Positions 12,084 through 24,271 are shown, counted from the stretch's first letter. The stretch is 64,000 nt of DNA from Panonychus citri (GCF_014898815.1 NW_026515408.1:186001-250000), one strand, 5' to 3'. The notes: generated from the letters alone by a model not told the origin. Program-made: numbers and translations.

Positions 12084-12486
12084 ATTTTTCTTCAACCATT
12101 TGATTGTTCAACATTCGATTTTTCTTATTAAATGTAACGAACAGTAGAAATTATCCTGAGTCTCAATAATAAACTAGTATCGTTTTCGATCTCGATTTTG
12201 CTTTTTAAACTTTTCAAAGCTCAATCCAGTTAACTCTTTATCTTTAGGCTGCTGTTGCTATTAACTTTTAGATTATCAAGATATTAATAATTCGATTCTT
12301 TTTCTTGTCAAGTGTATGTTTGCTTGTTATTAATAATTGGATAAGATGATTGTTAATGTTTGGAGGTGAAGCTAATATTTATTCAACCCAATTATTGTTG
12401 GTGTTCATTAGCTACAAAATGTCAAAATTAAGCCGAATTTTGGGTTAATTGTGCGCCCGTTTGGCTGTCCCAGGCCCTCCGCTGTC
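12084..12486. other. 3' flank of the 10467 gene
   Basis: No gene. Contains aataataaac, a plausible polyadenylation region. Its reverse complement recurs at 23490-23720, 41210-41430, 50000-50240 and 57290-57540, showing that those stretches are old 3' flanks of deleted subfamily A genes. Confidence 0.5.
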
Positions 12487-12868
12487 CTCTGAAAAACTGA
12501 GCTTCAAAGTTTCGTTGTATTTTCTGGAATCCTTTTTGTTTAAATAAAGAATAAGGAAGATGAAAGTACCATTTGGTAAATCGATTGGTCTTAGAATAAC
12601 ATTCATCTTATACCTGTGTATGTTCAATATCATGGGTTCGATCATGATTAACTCAGTTGTCGAGCTTATTGAAATTAGTTATCAACTTGAACCTAACAAC
12701 TGATCAAAAATCAACAAGGTTCATATTAGTAAATGGCCACACTAACGAGAGCAAAATGAACACAAACTTCACTTAGTAAGAGATGAAAACGATATTCACA
12801 CAAAGGTGACAGAGATAAAATTTTAGAGGATTACGATGTTATTGTCGAGGAAATTTATTCATTAATTA
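12487..12868 (+). repeat. Duplicated block D1, copy 2
   Basis: Second copy of the 7769-8146 block, direct orientation. It includes the small ORF at 12560-12703 and lies just before the Rho GTPase gene. Confidence 0.75.
12560..12703 (+). CDS. Small ORF with a hydrophobic N-terminus, copy 2 (47 aa)
   Basis: Same 47-codon length as the ORF at 7836-7979, beginning MKVPFGKSIGLRITFILYL. Two of the four differences alter the protein. Function unknown; listed because length and frame are preserved in both copies. Confidence 0.3.
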   Translation: MKVPFGKSIGLRITFILYLCMFNIMGSIMINSVVELIEISYQLEPNN

Positions 12869-13126
12869 AAAAAGAAATAAATCTAATTCCATGTAAAAAA
12901 GTTTCTTCATAAAAAGTAACGGGATTTAGTTTAATTGTATTTGTCGCTTTCATGAATCACTTTTTTTTCATTCTCTATAAATGATCCAGATGTCGCTTTT
13001 TACAGAGAAATTAAATCAAATCAAATCAAATTTATTGTTTTTCTTGTTTACAATAAAAGAGTCAAGTTGTTATTTTTTTCCCAATTACTTGATAGAAAAT
13101 TAGAATTTAACTGATTTAAAGAAATC

Positions 13127-14946
13127 ATGGTGATTGTAAATGATGGAAATGACGATGGAGTTTTATCACCTGTAGAATGTGCAAAAAATGAATCATCTAA
13201 TAAGTTGAATGATTGTTGCAACAACAACAATACAACTGCGACTCAATTACAAGAGGGACAACAACAAACCGGTGAATCGCTTTTGTCACCCGATGGAATC
13301 GTCAACTCAACCAGTCCATTGAAAATTGTGGTCGTCGGCGATGGTACAGTCGGTAAAACGTGTATGTGTATCGCTTACACCCAAGGAATTTTTCCAGACA
13401 GTGAATATGTTCCAACAGTGTAAATATTTGATTCTTTTTTCTCATCGTATTTTTATGTTGATCTAATCCATTCGTTATGATGGTTGTGACTAATTTCCAA
13501 GTTAAGCTCCATCCGATCAATGCTAATCCATTTTCTTCACTCATTTAATCATTAATCCATCTAATCTCTCTCTCTCCCTTTCTCGATCTCTTCCTCTCTC
13601 GCTCGCTTACACTCAAACCAATCAACAAAAAAGATTTGAAAATTACACCGGAATTCAGGATTACCATGGATCAAATTATCAATTGGCTCTTTGGGACACT
13701 GCAGGTCAAGAAGATTACGAAAGACTAAGACCTCTCTCTTATCCAGGGGTAATTATCATGAATCCATTTAATTTTATGTAATCGATTCTGCTACTACTTG
13801 ATAATAATCAAAATTGTCAACTAGAGACAAAAAAATGTTCAAATCAGATTTACAGTTAATCTCATCTAATATACACTTTGATCATCCCCTCCTACAATAG
13901 ATTGATACTTTAAATATAATTAATTGTTTGTTTCAAATAATCAGCTTCTTGTTTTCATTCAGTATCATGGATAATTCAATAACCCTTCTGTTGATAGTTG
14001 ACACTTATCAATTATATTCCATATCAGCTACTTAAACAATCAACACCATGAAAACAATCACAATGGTCAGAAAATCATGACATTCAACCCGATTAACCTT
14101 AATTGCAAATGAAGGTTAATTATATTTCCATTTAATTTGAAAATTTAGTTGCTTGTTTGTATTATAACTTTTTACTCACCAATTGTGCTTGAAACATAAC
14201 CTTAAATGGTTCAAACTGCAATTCCCTAGATGATAATCATGATGGAAAATTATTCATAGTCAAATGACCTCGCAATTAATTGATTATCATCACAAATGAT
14301 TCAAATTACATAGGAAAGAAACCACATATTTGGGTGGTGATTGGGAATTGATTGTTGTCATTTTATTCATCTTCCTATTAAAAGTTTAATGAAATAACTT
14401 CTACTAATTAACAAGTTGCTTTAAATTCAGTATCTCAAAATGATTATTTGTCAATGACTAACTTGATCTCTCTCTCTCTCTTCCCATAGACCAATGTGTT
14501 TCTATTATGTTTCAGTGTTGCCAATTTAAATTCCTATCAAAATATTACAACTAAATGGTTTCCAGAAATCAGGGAACATGCACCGAAAGTCCCGTTCGTT
14601 TTGGTTGGAACCAAAAGTGATCTCAGACCTGATGATAAATCCTCATCTCCTTGGTATCGATCAAAGTGCATCGACTTGACATCTCAATCAAATGGATCTG
14701 AGGAAACTTTTATTACCACGGACATGGGTCGTAAATTAGCTCGTAAACTGAATGCTTCCTGTTACGTTGAATGTTCAGCTAAAAGTCTTGTTGGAATAGA
14801 AAATGTAATTTATTTTATTCTTTATTCATATGTACAATTTGATCTCAATTGTCATTTTTTTATCATTCAATCTCCAGGTAATTATGGAAGCTATCAAAGC
14901 TGGAATTGGTGACGAGGACAAGAAACAACGATGCATAATTATCTAA
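13127..14946 (+). CDS. Rho-family small GTPase
   Basis: Exons 13127-13419, 13634-13748, 14490-14804, 14878-14946; 263 residues. After a 58-residue N/Q/S-rich N-terminal extension come the GTPase motifs: P-loop GDGTVGKT, switch I region EYVPTVFENYT, DTAGQEDYERLRPLSYPG (G3 and the Rho switch II signature), TKSD (G4) and ECSAKS (G5). The Rho-type insert is replaced by a Ser-rich loop (PDDKSSSPWYRSK). The C-terminus KKQRCIII is a CAAX box for prenylation with a few basic residues, so it should act at membranes in actin or polarity signalling. The long N-terminus and P-loop Thr recall divergent Rac/RhoL-like members rather than RhoA or Cdc42; exact orthology cannot be set by eye. Its 3' half is copied three times further right. 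Confidence 0.9.
13749..14489 (+). other. Large intron of the Rho gene
   Basis: 741-bp intron 2, the longest in the window, ending with a (CT)n polypyrimidine tract before tag. The last ~190 bp are also present at 41907-42095, marking the left end of the duplicated segment there. No nested gene seen. Confidence 0.7.
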
Positions 14947-15426
14947 ATTTACATGACGATTTATAATTACCGATCAATCGAAAGGATTCCAGAAAACACA
15001 ACGAAACTTTGAAGCTCAGTTTTTCAGCTGAAATCATTTGCTGATATTTTTTTGCTTCTCTTGATGAACAAAAAGATATTTTCATTAATCACTTTTATCG
15101 TTTATTCCAATATCATATCAATCCACATCTATTATCTTCATGAATCAATTTTTCACTTTTATCAAAGATTAAAAATGTTTTTACTCTTAGACTTGAATGG
15201 ATTTGATCATTTTCAAATTAATTGAATTAATTTGAATTATCTTTCACTTCTCTAAATGATTACTGAAAGCATTTATATCATGAATTAATGATTCGAGACA
15301 TTTATTGAATCAAGTAACTAGTGAACAGACACTTGACAGTTAAAAAACTAAAGTGTCAAAATTTTCGCTTGTCGTTTCATGTAATGTAAACCGAATATTG
15401 AACAATCGATAAATTAATTTAATTAC
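14947..15426. repeat. Rho 3' flank repeat R1 and spacer
   Basis: About 190 bp (14990-15190) that recur in the same orientation after each Rho fragment (18165-18350, 42595-42790, 61555-61745) and inverted after + strand F-box genes (4925, 7600, 8970). Diagnostic words: tttttcagctgaaatcattt and caacatctattatcttcatg. It therefore marks the junction of Rho and F-box copies. Confidence 0.6.
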
Positions 15427-15985
15427 TTGGTGGTTCTTTCAGATGCAGAACTTCAAGATTTGGCATTTGTTTCAAGTAGTAACATAGCAAATACATTTCT
15501 TTGAACATGAAATCATAATTTTTATCTTTCTCATCGTCGTCATAACCTTCGATATAACCTGAGAAGTATTTCAAATTCAGTCCGTATAGTCTCCAAGAAA
15601 AGGTCGATACATGGAATCAAGATATTCGAGGCTACCACAGTTTTTAACAATCTCATCAATATCGACGTGACAGCAAAAGTCTATCGTCATAGGACCCGCG
15701 GCAAGACATGGAGTTTCACAAATGAGTCCAGTCAATGATGTCGAAGTTGATAAAACATTGACCAACATTTTACAGGTACACGTGGTTTCGAGTGTGTAAC
15801 TTTTGGTGAAGAACTGCAAGTTAGATGGAGAAATTGATTAGAAAAGATTTTTTTCTTCTTGGTGAATGAACTCACCTTGAGATTTGGAAAAATTTTCGAG
15901 ACATTTACTCTCTCCATCAATCCAATATCGTTCGTGTAAAGATGATTGGGGGATGCTGCAAGATCAGATTCGATATCTTGCTCAA
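15427..15985 (-). pseudogene. F-box gene fragment, exons 3-4
   Basis: Exon 3 (15876-15985) is intact. Exon 4 (15427-15813) has an internal change after RPFLG that deletes the SYFLKYKFGQN block and shifts the frame, so translation stops after FLGDYTD. Exons 1, 2, 5 and 6 are absent. Subfamily A by exon 3 length and the CLAAGPMTIDFCCHVD stretch. Confidence 0.8.
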
Positions 15986-16150
15986 CTTTGGGCAACGATA
16001 ATTGAAAAGACGCAGAGTTAATATAATTTATACTAAGATACTAGATCAAAGATACGATATTTGGAATGAAATTTAACGAATAATTAAAAAAAGCAAGAAC
16101 TTGAATTTTCTTCTGAAATGTTGAAAATTCGAACTTAATATATATGAATT

Positions 16151-17748
16151 TCAATAAACGAAACACTTTTGTAAGAATTCATTATCGATCTTTAAAGGAC
16201 TCGCAACATCTTCGTTCAATGCGTATCGTTTATATGAGCCAACCCTGATCCGATCCCTGATACGAAAGTAAAAGGACATTTGACGACCTGTTGATTTACA
16301 GAATTTATCGAGTGTCTCAATAGTATTTGCATCACTCCAATTCCATAAATCCAAGACAAATAGAGTTAAATTGGGCAAAGCTTTGATTATCTCAATAAGA
16401 TCTTCATTAGTTATCGGCAATTCTCGCCTCAAAAAAATGTTCAGGTTTTTACAATTAGGAAACTTGACCAAAATACTTTTGGTCAGCTTGTAACATCCGA
16501 TAATTGACCTTCTCTGTTGAATGATAAACACAATTAGAACAACGAGAAAAAATAAAGATAAAAAACTTACTCCGGATATGTTTAGAACTACATCTTGGAC
16601 ATTCATATGAGTATGGCAATCAGGAAAATCTTCATCTTCATCCTTAACTGAATGGATATTCAACTCGATACTTCGTAAATCAGGAAGTAAAGGTAAGAAC
16701 TGGAAGACTGGCGAACCTGGGGATATATGTTCAAATTGAATCTCTTTCAGTTTCATTTTTGGTAAAGGCCAAAGACGAGGTTCAACTGATGCGAAAAGAA
16801 AACGATTAGAATAAGTGATCAATGACTTATTTGATATTAATATAACTACTTAGTGGTTTTCCCAGCTTCAGAACTTCAAGATTTGGCATTTGCTTCAAGT
16901 AGCGACAAAGTGAATTTATTTCTTCAAATCTGAAATCATAATCTTCATCCGCATCTTCCTCACTATTGATGTACCCTTCGATATAACCGTTAAAGTATTT
17001 CAAATTTTGTCCAAATTTGTATTTAAAGAAATAACTGTCAAGAAAAGGTGGAAACAAGGAATCCAGATACTCGAGGCTACCACAGTGTTTAACCATCTCA
17101 TCGATATCGACGTGGCATTGAGAGTATTTTACCATTACACCTTGGGTACGACATGGAGCTTCACAGAAGAGTCCGACCAGCGGGTTCGAAGTTGACAAAA
17201 CATTGACCAACATTTTACAGGTGCATGTTTCAGACAGATTCCGACTTAGGGTTAGAAACTGAAAAATTTCAAATTGCAAGTAAATTGATGAGCCATTTTG
17301 TCTCTTATCCTTAAGTAATAGTCTCACCTTGAGGTTCGGTAACAACTGAGAGACATTAACTCTCTCCATTAATCCAACATCATCCGTGTAGATGTGATTG
17401 TACAATGAGAAATAGGTACATACTAAAGGAAATTCACTCTCGACTTAATTAATTAATAGATTGATGCAAAAGAGTAACAGAATTAATTGAACCTTTCCAA
17501 TGATCGAAATGAAATTGACTTACCATTTAAGTGGCGAATTTTTTTCAGTCGCTGTTTCACCAAAATGTTCCATTGTTTACAAACTGACCAATCAAGAAAA
17601 ACGATGAAAACATGAATTTAATCTCATTTCTAAATAAAAAAAAGCACAAAAATTTTCTTACCTGTTGACAGATCAAAAGCGATTTAAGATCAGGAATACA
17701 ATCAAATATACACGATAAACAATCGTAAGGTAAATCACCCAATTCCAT
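16151..17748 (-). pseudogene. F-box/LRR-like gene, subfamily B, one frameshift in exon 1
   Basis: Exons (gene order) 17746/8-17662 region for exon 1, 17524-17583, 17328-17443, 16850-17258, 16571-16785, 16151-16513. Exons 2-6 are clean and in phase (exons 3-6 give VESEFPLV...YNHIYTDDVGLMERVNVSQLLPNLK onward, ending KCFVY). Exon 1 is 87 nt instead of 88: one C is missing in gatcaaaagcg (others gatccaaaagcg), so LLDLST becomes LLICQQ and the join to VCKQWNIL falls out of frame. Either a very recent pseudogene or a sequencing slip; only one base separates it from a full 416-residue gene. Confidence 0.8.
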
Positions 17749-17884
17749 TGTAACAAATTTTATTATTTCTAGAAAACAAATGAATACTAAATACTAAAAG
17801 ATGGAACACATTTTCACAAACTGAATTAAATTGAACTCTTATTAATCAACGTGAGATTTAAAACTGAGTCGATTGGCTAACACC

Positions 17885-17892
17885 AGATGGCG
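17885..17892 (-). promoter_or_regulatory. CGCCATCT motif upstream of subfamily B start
   Basis: Gene-sense CGCCATCT (agatggcg on +) 137 bp before the start codon, inside the longer shared string agatggcgaaagttt. The same word lies at 26007-26014, 54999-55006 and 55523-55530, 128-144 bp upstream of other subfamily B starts. It resembles a YY1/Pho-type core (GCCAT). Confidence 0.35.
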
Positions 17893-17966
17893 AAAGTTTT
17901 CATTTTCCCGGCGACAATTTAATGATTAAATTTTAATCTGTTCATTTGTTTGATAAACTTATTGTT

Positions 17967-18115
17967 AAAATGTAATTTATTTTATTCTTTATTCATATGT
18001 ACAATTTGATCTCAATTATCATTTTTTTTTATCATTCAATCTCCAGGTAATTATGGAAGCTATCAAAGCTGGAATTGGTGACGAGGACAAGAAACAACGA
18101 TGCATAATTATCTAA
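17967..18115 (+). pseudogene. Rho GTPase fragment (last exon)
   Basis: Copy of intron 3 and exon 4 of the Rho gene; exon 4 (18047-18115) encodes the last 22 residues including the CIII CAAX box. No upstream Rho exon precedes it. Followed by R1 and a convergent F-box gene, as at the parent locus. Confidence 0.9.
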
Positions 18116-18682
18116 ATTTACATGACGATTTATAATTACCGATCAATCGAAAGGATTCCAGAAAATACAACGAAACTTTGAAGTTCAGTTTTTCAGCTGA
18201 AATCATTTGCTGATATTTTTTTGCTTCTCTTGAACAAAAAGATATTTTCATTAATCACTTTTATCGTTTATTCCAATATCATATCAATCAACATCTATTA
18301 TCTTCATGAATCAATTTTTCACTTTTAGCAAAGATTAAAAAAGTTTTTTACTCTTTGACTTGAATGGATTTATTCATGGATTATTTTCCTAAACAAATAA
18401 GATAATCTTAATTGTCCAGACAATTATGTATATCGGGAACCATTTTCATCTTTTATATCTCTAAATGATTTTTGAAGAACTAACTTCATCTTTATGAGGA
18501 GAAAGGCTTTGGAAATTAACTTTGAATTAATAATTTGAGACATTTATTAGTTCGATTAACTAGTGAACAGACACTTTAAAGTTTAAAAACTAAAGTGCAG
18601 AATTTTCGCTTGTCGTTACATGTAATAAGAAAAACCGAATGTTGAACAATCAATTGATTGAAGAAAAATTCAATTCTTTTCA
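18116..18682. other. R1 repeat and spacer
   Basis: Rho 3' flank repeat to about 18350, then an AT-rich spacer that is also present at 61745-62080. No gene. Confidence 0.5.
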
Positions 18683-20307
18683 TTAACAACGAAAAAAGCT
18701 CCGAATGAATTTGTTGTCGGTCTTCAAATGATTCGCAACATCTTCGTTCAATGTATATCGTGTATATGATCCAGTCCAGGTCGTGCGATTCCATATTCGA
18801 TCATCGCTAAGCAAGTAAAAGGATATTCGACGACCTATTGATTGACAAAACTTATCGATTGTCTCAATAGTATTTGCATCTCCCCAATTCTTTATATCCA
18901 AGACTAATAGAGTTAAATGCGGCAACATTTTGATTATCTCGATCAAATCCTCATTAGTTATTGCAATATTTCTCAGGAGATAAATGCGCAGATTTGTACA
19001 ATTAGGAAACTTGACCATAATACTTTTAATCAGCTTCAACGATCCGACAGGCAAGTCTTGATACTGGATGATAAATAAGAATTCGCAATTAAGGTTAATT
19101 CATAAGATAGCACAGAAAACTTACTATTCCTTCAATATTAAACGCACAATCCTGGATATTCGGGTAAGTATTAGAAACTTCGAAAATTTCATCTTCATCT
19201 CTCACTGGTCGAATACTAAAAGAAACACTTCGCAAGTTGGGAAAACGAGATAAGAACTGGAAGGCCAATGTTTTTGTCGATATATTTTCAAATTCAATCT
19301 GTTTCAGGTTCATGTTTTTCGGTAAAGGCCAAAGACGAGGTTCAACTAAGTAAAGAAAAAGCCATTAGTATACCGAATGATTTCAGATAGTAACAAATAA
19401 ATTAATGTATTAAGTAGTAATAATTACTTGGTGGTTCTTTCAGACGAAGAACTTCAAGATTTGGCATTTGTTTCAAGTAGTAACACAGTAGATAGATTTC
19501 TTTGAACATGAAATCATAATCTTTATCTTCCTCATCGTCATCGTATCCTTCAATTGAACCTTCGAAGTATTTGATATTCTGACCAAATTTAAATTTCAAG
19601 AAATAACTGCCAAGAAAAGGTCGATACAATGAATCCAGGTACTCGAGGCTACCACAGTGTTTAACAATATCGTCGATATCGACGTGACAGCAAAAGCCTA
19701 TCATCATAGAGTCCCCGGCAAGACATGGAGATTCACAAATGAGTCCAATTAACGGGGTCGAAGTTGACAAAACATTGACCAACATTTTACAGGTACAAAT
19801 GTCTTCCAGCGTATAATCTTTCGTGAAAAACTGCGAGTTTGATGGAAAAATTGATTAGAAAAGATTTTTTCCTCTTGATAAATGGACTCACCTTGAGATT
19901 TGGAAACATTTGCGCGACATTTACTCTCTCCATCAATGCAACATCGTTCGTGTAAAGGTGATTGGGAGATGCTGCAAGGTCAGAATCGATATCGCGCTCA
20001 ACTTTGGTCATGGATAAGGAGAATTAATAAAATGACGAGGTTAATATAATCTTTTTGTAATTCACAATGAAATTACCTTATTATTATTAACTTACCATGT
20101 AAATGTCGAATTTTTTTCAATCTTTGTTTCGCCAAAATGTTCCATTCTTTACAAACTGATCAATGATAAAAAATGAATTAATCTCATTTCTAAATAAGAA
20201 AGCACAAAAAATTTCTTACCTGTTGACATATCCAAAAGCGATTTAAGATCAGGAATACGATCAAATATACACGATAAACAATCGTAAGGTAAATCACCCA
20301 ATTCCAT
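18683..20307 (-). CDS. F-box/LRR-like protein, subfamily A (complete)
   Basis: Exons in gene order 20220-20307, 20096-20155, 19892-20001, 19428-19830, 19125-19345, 18683-19063; 420 residues, in phase throughout. F-box MELGDLPYDCLSCIFDRIPD with exon 2 VCKEWNILAKQRLKK; ERVNVAQMFPN in exon 3; CESPCLAGDSMMIGFCCHVD in exon 4; acidic DDDEEDKDYD; LPHLTLLVLD; end FIRSFFRC. It is the best intact member of the - strand cluster and is closely related to the damaged copy at 62081-63366. Confidence 0.85.
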
Positions 20308-20999
20308 TGTAAAAAATTAATTATTTCTAGAAAATATTGAACAGAAAGTGGAAATTTCTAAATTCACAAGTTGAAATATCTGAACTGATAAGGTCAATTG
20401 GTTTAAATCAACTGATGTTTTGTTTTCAAAAGCAAAGAAAACTAATTAAGCCCCGGAGCACATTCACCGCGAACTTGCTGATAGTTAATCCTTTTCGATA
20501 AACTTATCAATTTTTAGTTAAATAAAATGTCGTCTCCTTTTTACTAAAACCGAACCTTAATCCAAAAAAGTTTGAGTTAAAAAGAATCACAATTGAATTA
20601 AAAGTAAAAGTTTGAACTTCATCAATATGAAAATGCGTTTGTTTGAAATTATTGATCGCAAAAGAGCATCAAACATTTTGATTCGACGCATATATTGAGC
20701 ACAAAAAATCAGTCCGAGAACTTGGAACATCTATGTCAATGATGAGATTCTATTATATACCTACAGGATTTATCGGACTCCAAAGGTGATAAAAGACCGA
20801 ACTTTACCTGATCCGTTAGCCATTCACTGGCCAACAAGTCAATGAATTTATATTCACTTGTCGAAAATTAATCTTTTTCAACTGTAAGACCGAAAAGAGA
20901 ATAAATTAAAATGCTCTCTTTTCTTCTCCTTTCTCTTTTAGTTCAATTTAACGATAAACAAGAATGTATTATAACAATTATCTTAATTTATAACCAACA
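20308..20999. other. Upstream region of the 20307 gene
   Basis: Carries the conserved subfamily A promoter block (20390-20530) and then sequence repeated at 47700-48400 (for example acctgatccgttagccattc). Relative to that copy it lacks a ~250-bp insert. No gene. Confidence 0.45.
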
Positions 21000-21249
21000 A
21001 TCTGAGAATTAGCAGCATCTTTATTTTGATTATTTCGATTAAATGTTCATTAGTTATCGACAACTATTCCATGAGATGAATGCTCAGGTTTGTACAATTA
21101 GGAAACTTGACCATAATACTTTTAATCAGCTTCAACGATCCGATAGACGAATTTTGATACTGGATGATAAATAGAATTCGGAATTGAGATAAATTCATAA
21201 GACATTCGTTTGAGTCCGACCAGTGGATTCGCCGCTGACAAAACATTGA
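21000..21249 (-). pseudogene. F-box pseudogene, distal part (exon 6 and exon 4 pieces)
   Basis: From right to left: the middle of exon 4 (21205-21249), joined by deletion to the intron 5 end and the first half of exon 6 (to about 21000, broken by a stop after SIHLME). Exon 5 and the rest of exon 4 are gone. The other part of the same pseudogene lies at 22928-23402, beyond the MULE insertion. Confidence 0.75.
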
Positions 21250-22927
21250 GATTACCTGAGATTTAAGCCATTTAGAAAACAGCCGAATAGAAAATCGCCA
21301 AAGTGGTTTAAGCCAAAAAGATTTAGGCCAAAATTGATAAACTAATTAATAATTTACTGAGAAATTTTCACAGGTATTTCTTGATTCATTTATGATATTG
21401 GCTTCATTCAAATCGTTTCAGTCAATTTCAATTAAATCAGTAAAATGTCTAATTTCGAGTTTATCACTTCAAATAAAGGAAAAAATTTAATTAAGTGTAA
21501 CAATTATTTATATCGACAAAGGTCGAAGACAGGAAATGTTTCTTATTGGTCTTGTGTTGAAACTAATTGTAAATCGAGAGGAAAACTTTCAGATTCTTCA
21601 TTTTCTTTGTCAAGTGATCATAATCATCAACAGAATTTCATTGATCTGATTCAACGTAATCAAAGATCAAAAGTCAAAGAGATCATTTCAACTGATCCAA
21701 CAATTTCTGGGCTAACAGTTTATAACCAAGCAACAAATCAACTAATAAATCGATCCGATATCGAAACTCAATCTGAACTAATTGGCGCTTCTCTTCAGCC
21801 GTTCATCTCTCTCCAGCCCACAATTTCATATAACAAATTAAAATTACTTCCACCTTTACCTGTTACTCGTTCAGGTATTGTGATACCTGAAAATTTCAAA
21901 CAGTCGGCTGGTAAAGATTTTCTTCTAGCTGAAGATGGAGATGAAGATAAAATTCTTATTTTTGGAACTCGAGATTTTTTTAGAATATTATGTGCTTCGA
22001 AAAATGTTTACATGGATGGAACCTTCAAATGTGTACCATCGATTTTTTATCAACTTTACACTATCCATGTTATGGTAAAAGATCTGATGATTCCTGTAAT
22101 TTATGCTCTTCTCCCTGATAAAATCGGTCAACTTACATAAGATTTTTTTCTTGAATGATTCAAGATCTAGCGATTGATGCATTTCTAAGCTTTTCTCCGG
22201 AAGTTTTATATTAGACTTCGAACTGGGAGTGATTTCAAGATAAAGAATTTGTTTTCTTCTTCAACAATCAAATGTTGTAATTTCCATTTTGGACAATGTA
22301 TGGAGAAAAGTTCAAAATATTGGCCTGAAAAGATTACGGAGTCGACCAAATGTAACAAAACAATCAAAAGACTAATTTCTCTGCCATTGATTAAGCTTGT
22401 TGATATTGATGAAGTTTTTGAAAAAATAGTAATTGATGCTGGTGATGGAGATAAAATTGAAAAGTTATTAGAATATTTTTATGATAACTTTTACAAAACT
22501 GATGCAAGATTTGAACGTTCACTATGGAATACAGCTGATCTGATTGGACCTCGAACAACTAATCACCTCGAAGGTTGGCATCATGCAATCAACCTGGATA
22601 TCAAAATCTCTCATCCTAATCTATGGATTTTTATAAAAAAAATAATGAACCAACAAAAAATATTCGAGACGAGGTTACTAATCCAAAATTCTGGTACAAA
22701 TGTTGTAAGAAAAAGGAATAAATGGATTCAAATTAATATAAAACGTGATAAACTATTCGAAAGATACAACAATGGAGAATTATCAGCTCTTGAATATTTA
22801 GACAGAATAAAATACTTACAATTTGTCTGAACTTAAGAATCGAAATTGGCTCTTTTTATTTTGGCTCAAATAAGTTTGGCTGTTTTCTATTCGGCTCATA
22901 TTCTTTTGGCTATTTTGAGTGCTCACC
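21250..22927 (+). mobile_element. MULE transposon 1, inserted in an F-box exon
   Basis: A 1678-bp element flanked by the 8-bp direct repeat aacattga (21242-21249 and 22928-22935). The uninterrupted site is present in the paralogue near 63415 (gacaaaacattgaccatc), which confirms the insertion. Both ends carry arrays of an AGCC-containing word spaced about 15-20 bp (left: aagccattt, cagccgaatag, tcgccaaag, aagccaaaa, ggccaaaa; right, inverted: agccaaaa, agccgaatag, cagccaaac, agccaaaat). The left end starts GATT, the right end read inward GGTGAG. It encodes a FLYWCH/MULE transposase (next entry). Confidence 0.85.
21445..22830 (+). pseudogene. FLYWCH-MULE transposase (decayed)
   Basis: The first open part (21445-22140) starts with a FLYWCH-type zinc finger (YRQRSKTGNVSYWSC, C-X4-C and HNH spacing) and runs into the MULE catalytic core with the first Asp in MDGTFK (about 22015). 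The second part (22249-22830) has CCNFHFGQ and HLEGWHH with the catalytic Glu (about 22570). The second Asp, in LDFELG (about 22214), lies between them in a different frame; at least two frameshifts and in-frame stops fall between 22130 and 22245. The protein is therefore inactive, though all catalytic residues can still be found. Confidence 0.85.
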
Positions 22928-23402
22928 AACATTGACCATCATTTTACAGGTGCATGTTTCATACAGCTCCTGACTTAGGGTTAAAAACTGGAAAATTTCA
23001 AATTGGACATAAATTGATGAAACATTTTGTCTCTCATCACCAAGTAATGATCTCACCTTGAGGTTCGGTAAAAACTGAGAGACATTAACTCTCTCCATTA
23101 GTCCAACATCATCCGTGTAGATGTGATTGTACAATGAGAAATAGGTAAATTGGATTCATTCTCGACTTAATTAATTAGAAGAATGATTCAAAAGAGTAAC
23201 AGAATTTAATATCCTTTCCAATGATCGAAATGTGCTTGACTTACCATGTAAATGTCGAATTTTTTTCAGTCGCCGTTTCACCAAAATGTTCCATTGTTTA
23301 CAAACTGACCAATCAAGTAAAACGATGAAAACAACAATTTAATCTCATTTCTAAATAAAAAAAGCAAAAAAGTTCTCTTACCTGTTGACAGATTCAAAAG
23401 CT
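22928..23402 (-). pseudogene. F-box pseudogene, proximal part (exons 1-4 pieces)
   Basis: Exon 1 is cut after about 20 nt (23382-23402), exon 2 (23245-23304) is intact with VCKQWNILVKRRLKK, exon 3 (23057-23165) is one base off the expected phase, and exon 4 runs from 22987 to the MULE target site. Subfamily B (HIYTDDVGLMERVNVSQFLPN). The left break joins directly to Rho-flank-like repeat DNA. Confidence 0.8.
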
Positions 23403-23721
23403 GTTTTCAGCTGAAATCATTCGGAGATATTTTTTGATTCTCGTGTACTGATGATTAAATAATATTCTTATTTATCAAAGATTAAAAAAGTTTTTATTGC
23501 TCAAATAAATGATTTGAAACATTTACATGTATTGATTCAAGTAACTAGTAAACAAAACACTTGACAATTAGAAACCGAATCGTATCGTCTTGACAATCTA
23601 AAGTTAATAGCAACAGCAGGAGAGAGCGAAAGAGATGACTGGATCGCGCTTTGAAAAGTATACAAAGCTAATATCAAGATCGAAAACGATACAAGATTAT
23701 TATTGGGCCTCAAGATAATTT
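23403..23721. other. Repeat flank DNA
   Basis: R1-derived sequence followed by the inverted 3' flank of a subfamily A gene (same as 12084-12420). A 62-codon hydrophobic frame here is a by-product of that flank. Confidence 0.5.
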
Positions 23722-23789
23722 TCACTGTTCGTTACATTCAATGAGAAAAACCCAATGTTGACCAATCAATTGATTTAAGATAAATTCAA

Positions 23790-24190
23790 TACATTTTTTT
23801 TCGCAACAAAAAAAGCTCCGAATGAATTTGTTGCCGGTCTTCAAATGATTCGCGACATCTTCGTTCAATGCGTATCGTGTACTAGTATATAAACCAGTTC
23901 TAAGTGTGCAATTTCCATGTGCATTATCGCGAAGCAAGTAAAAGGATATTCAACGACCTGTTGATTTAAAGTATTTATCAATTGTATCAATACATTTAGT
24001 ATTTGCATCCCCCACGTTTTAAATATCCAAGATAAAAAAGAGTTAAATTCGGCAGAATTTTGATCAAATCTTCATTAGTTATCGAAAACCTTTCCATGAA
24101 CTGAATGCAAACGTTTGTACAATTAAGGAACTTGATCATAATACTTTTAATTAGATTCAAGGGTCTGAAAGGTAAGCTTTGATGCTGGAT
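23790..24190 (-). pseudogene. F-box exon 6 fragment
   Basis: Only exon 6, in two frames: the start (FPNCTNVCIQFME, ITNEDLIKILPNLTLF) up to about 24000, and the end (LNEDVANHLKTGNKFIRSFF) in another frame, separated by an extra acatt-like insertion near 23990. Related pieces lie at 41455-41530, 50271-50405 and 57555-57715, each just downstream of a subfamily B gene or fragment. Confidence 0.75.
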
Positions 24191-24271
24191 GAGTAACAAA
24201 ATTTGAATTTAAGGTTATACTGAGTAAAAAAGTTGAAGTGATTACAAATTCGAGCTTAATTAATACGAATT

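Noticed and set aside
14496..14912. Separate genes from the Rho exon 3 frames at 14496, 42102 and 59948
   Set aside because: Each is exon 3 of the Rho gene or its partial copies read into the next intron; the true exon ends at a GT donor.
23537..23725. Hydrophobic ~62-74 codon frames at 23537, 41189 and 50029 that look like signal peptides
   Set aside because: They coincide with the inverted 3' flank of subfamily A genes (compare 12084-12420); lengths and frames are not kept among copies.
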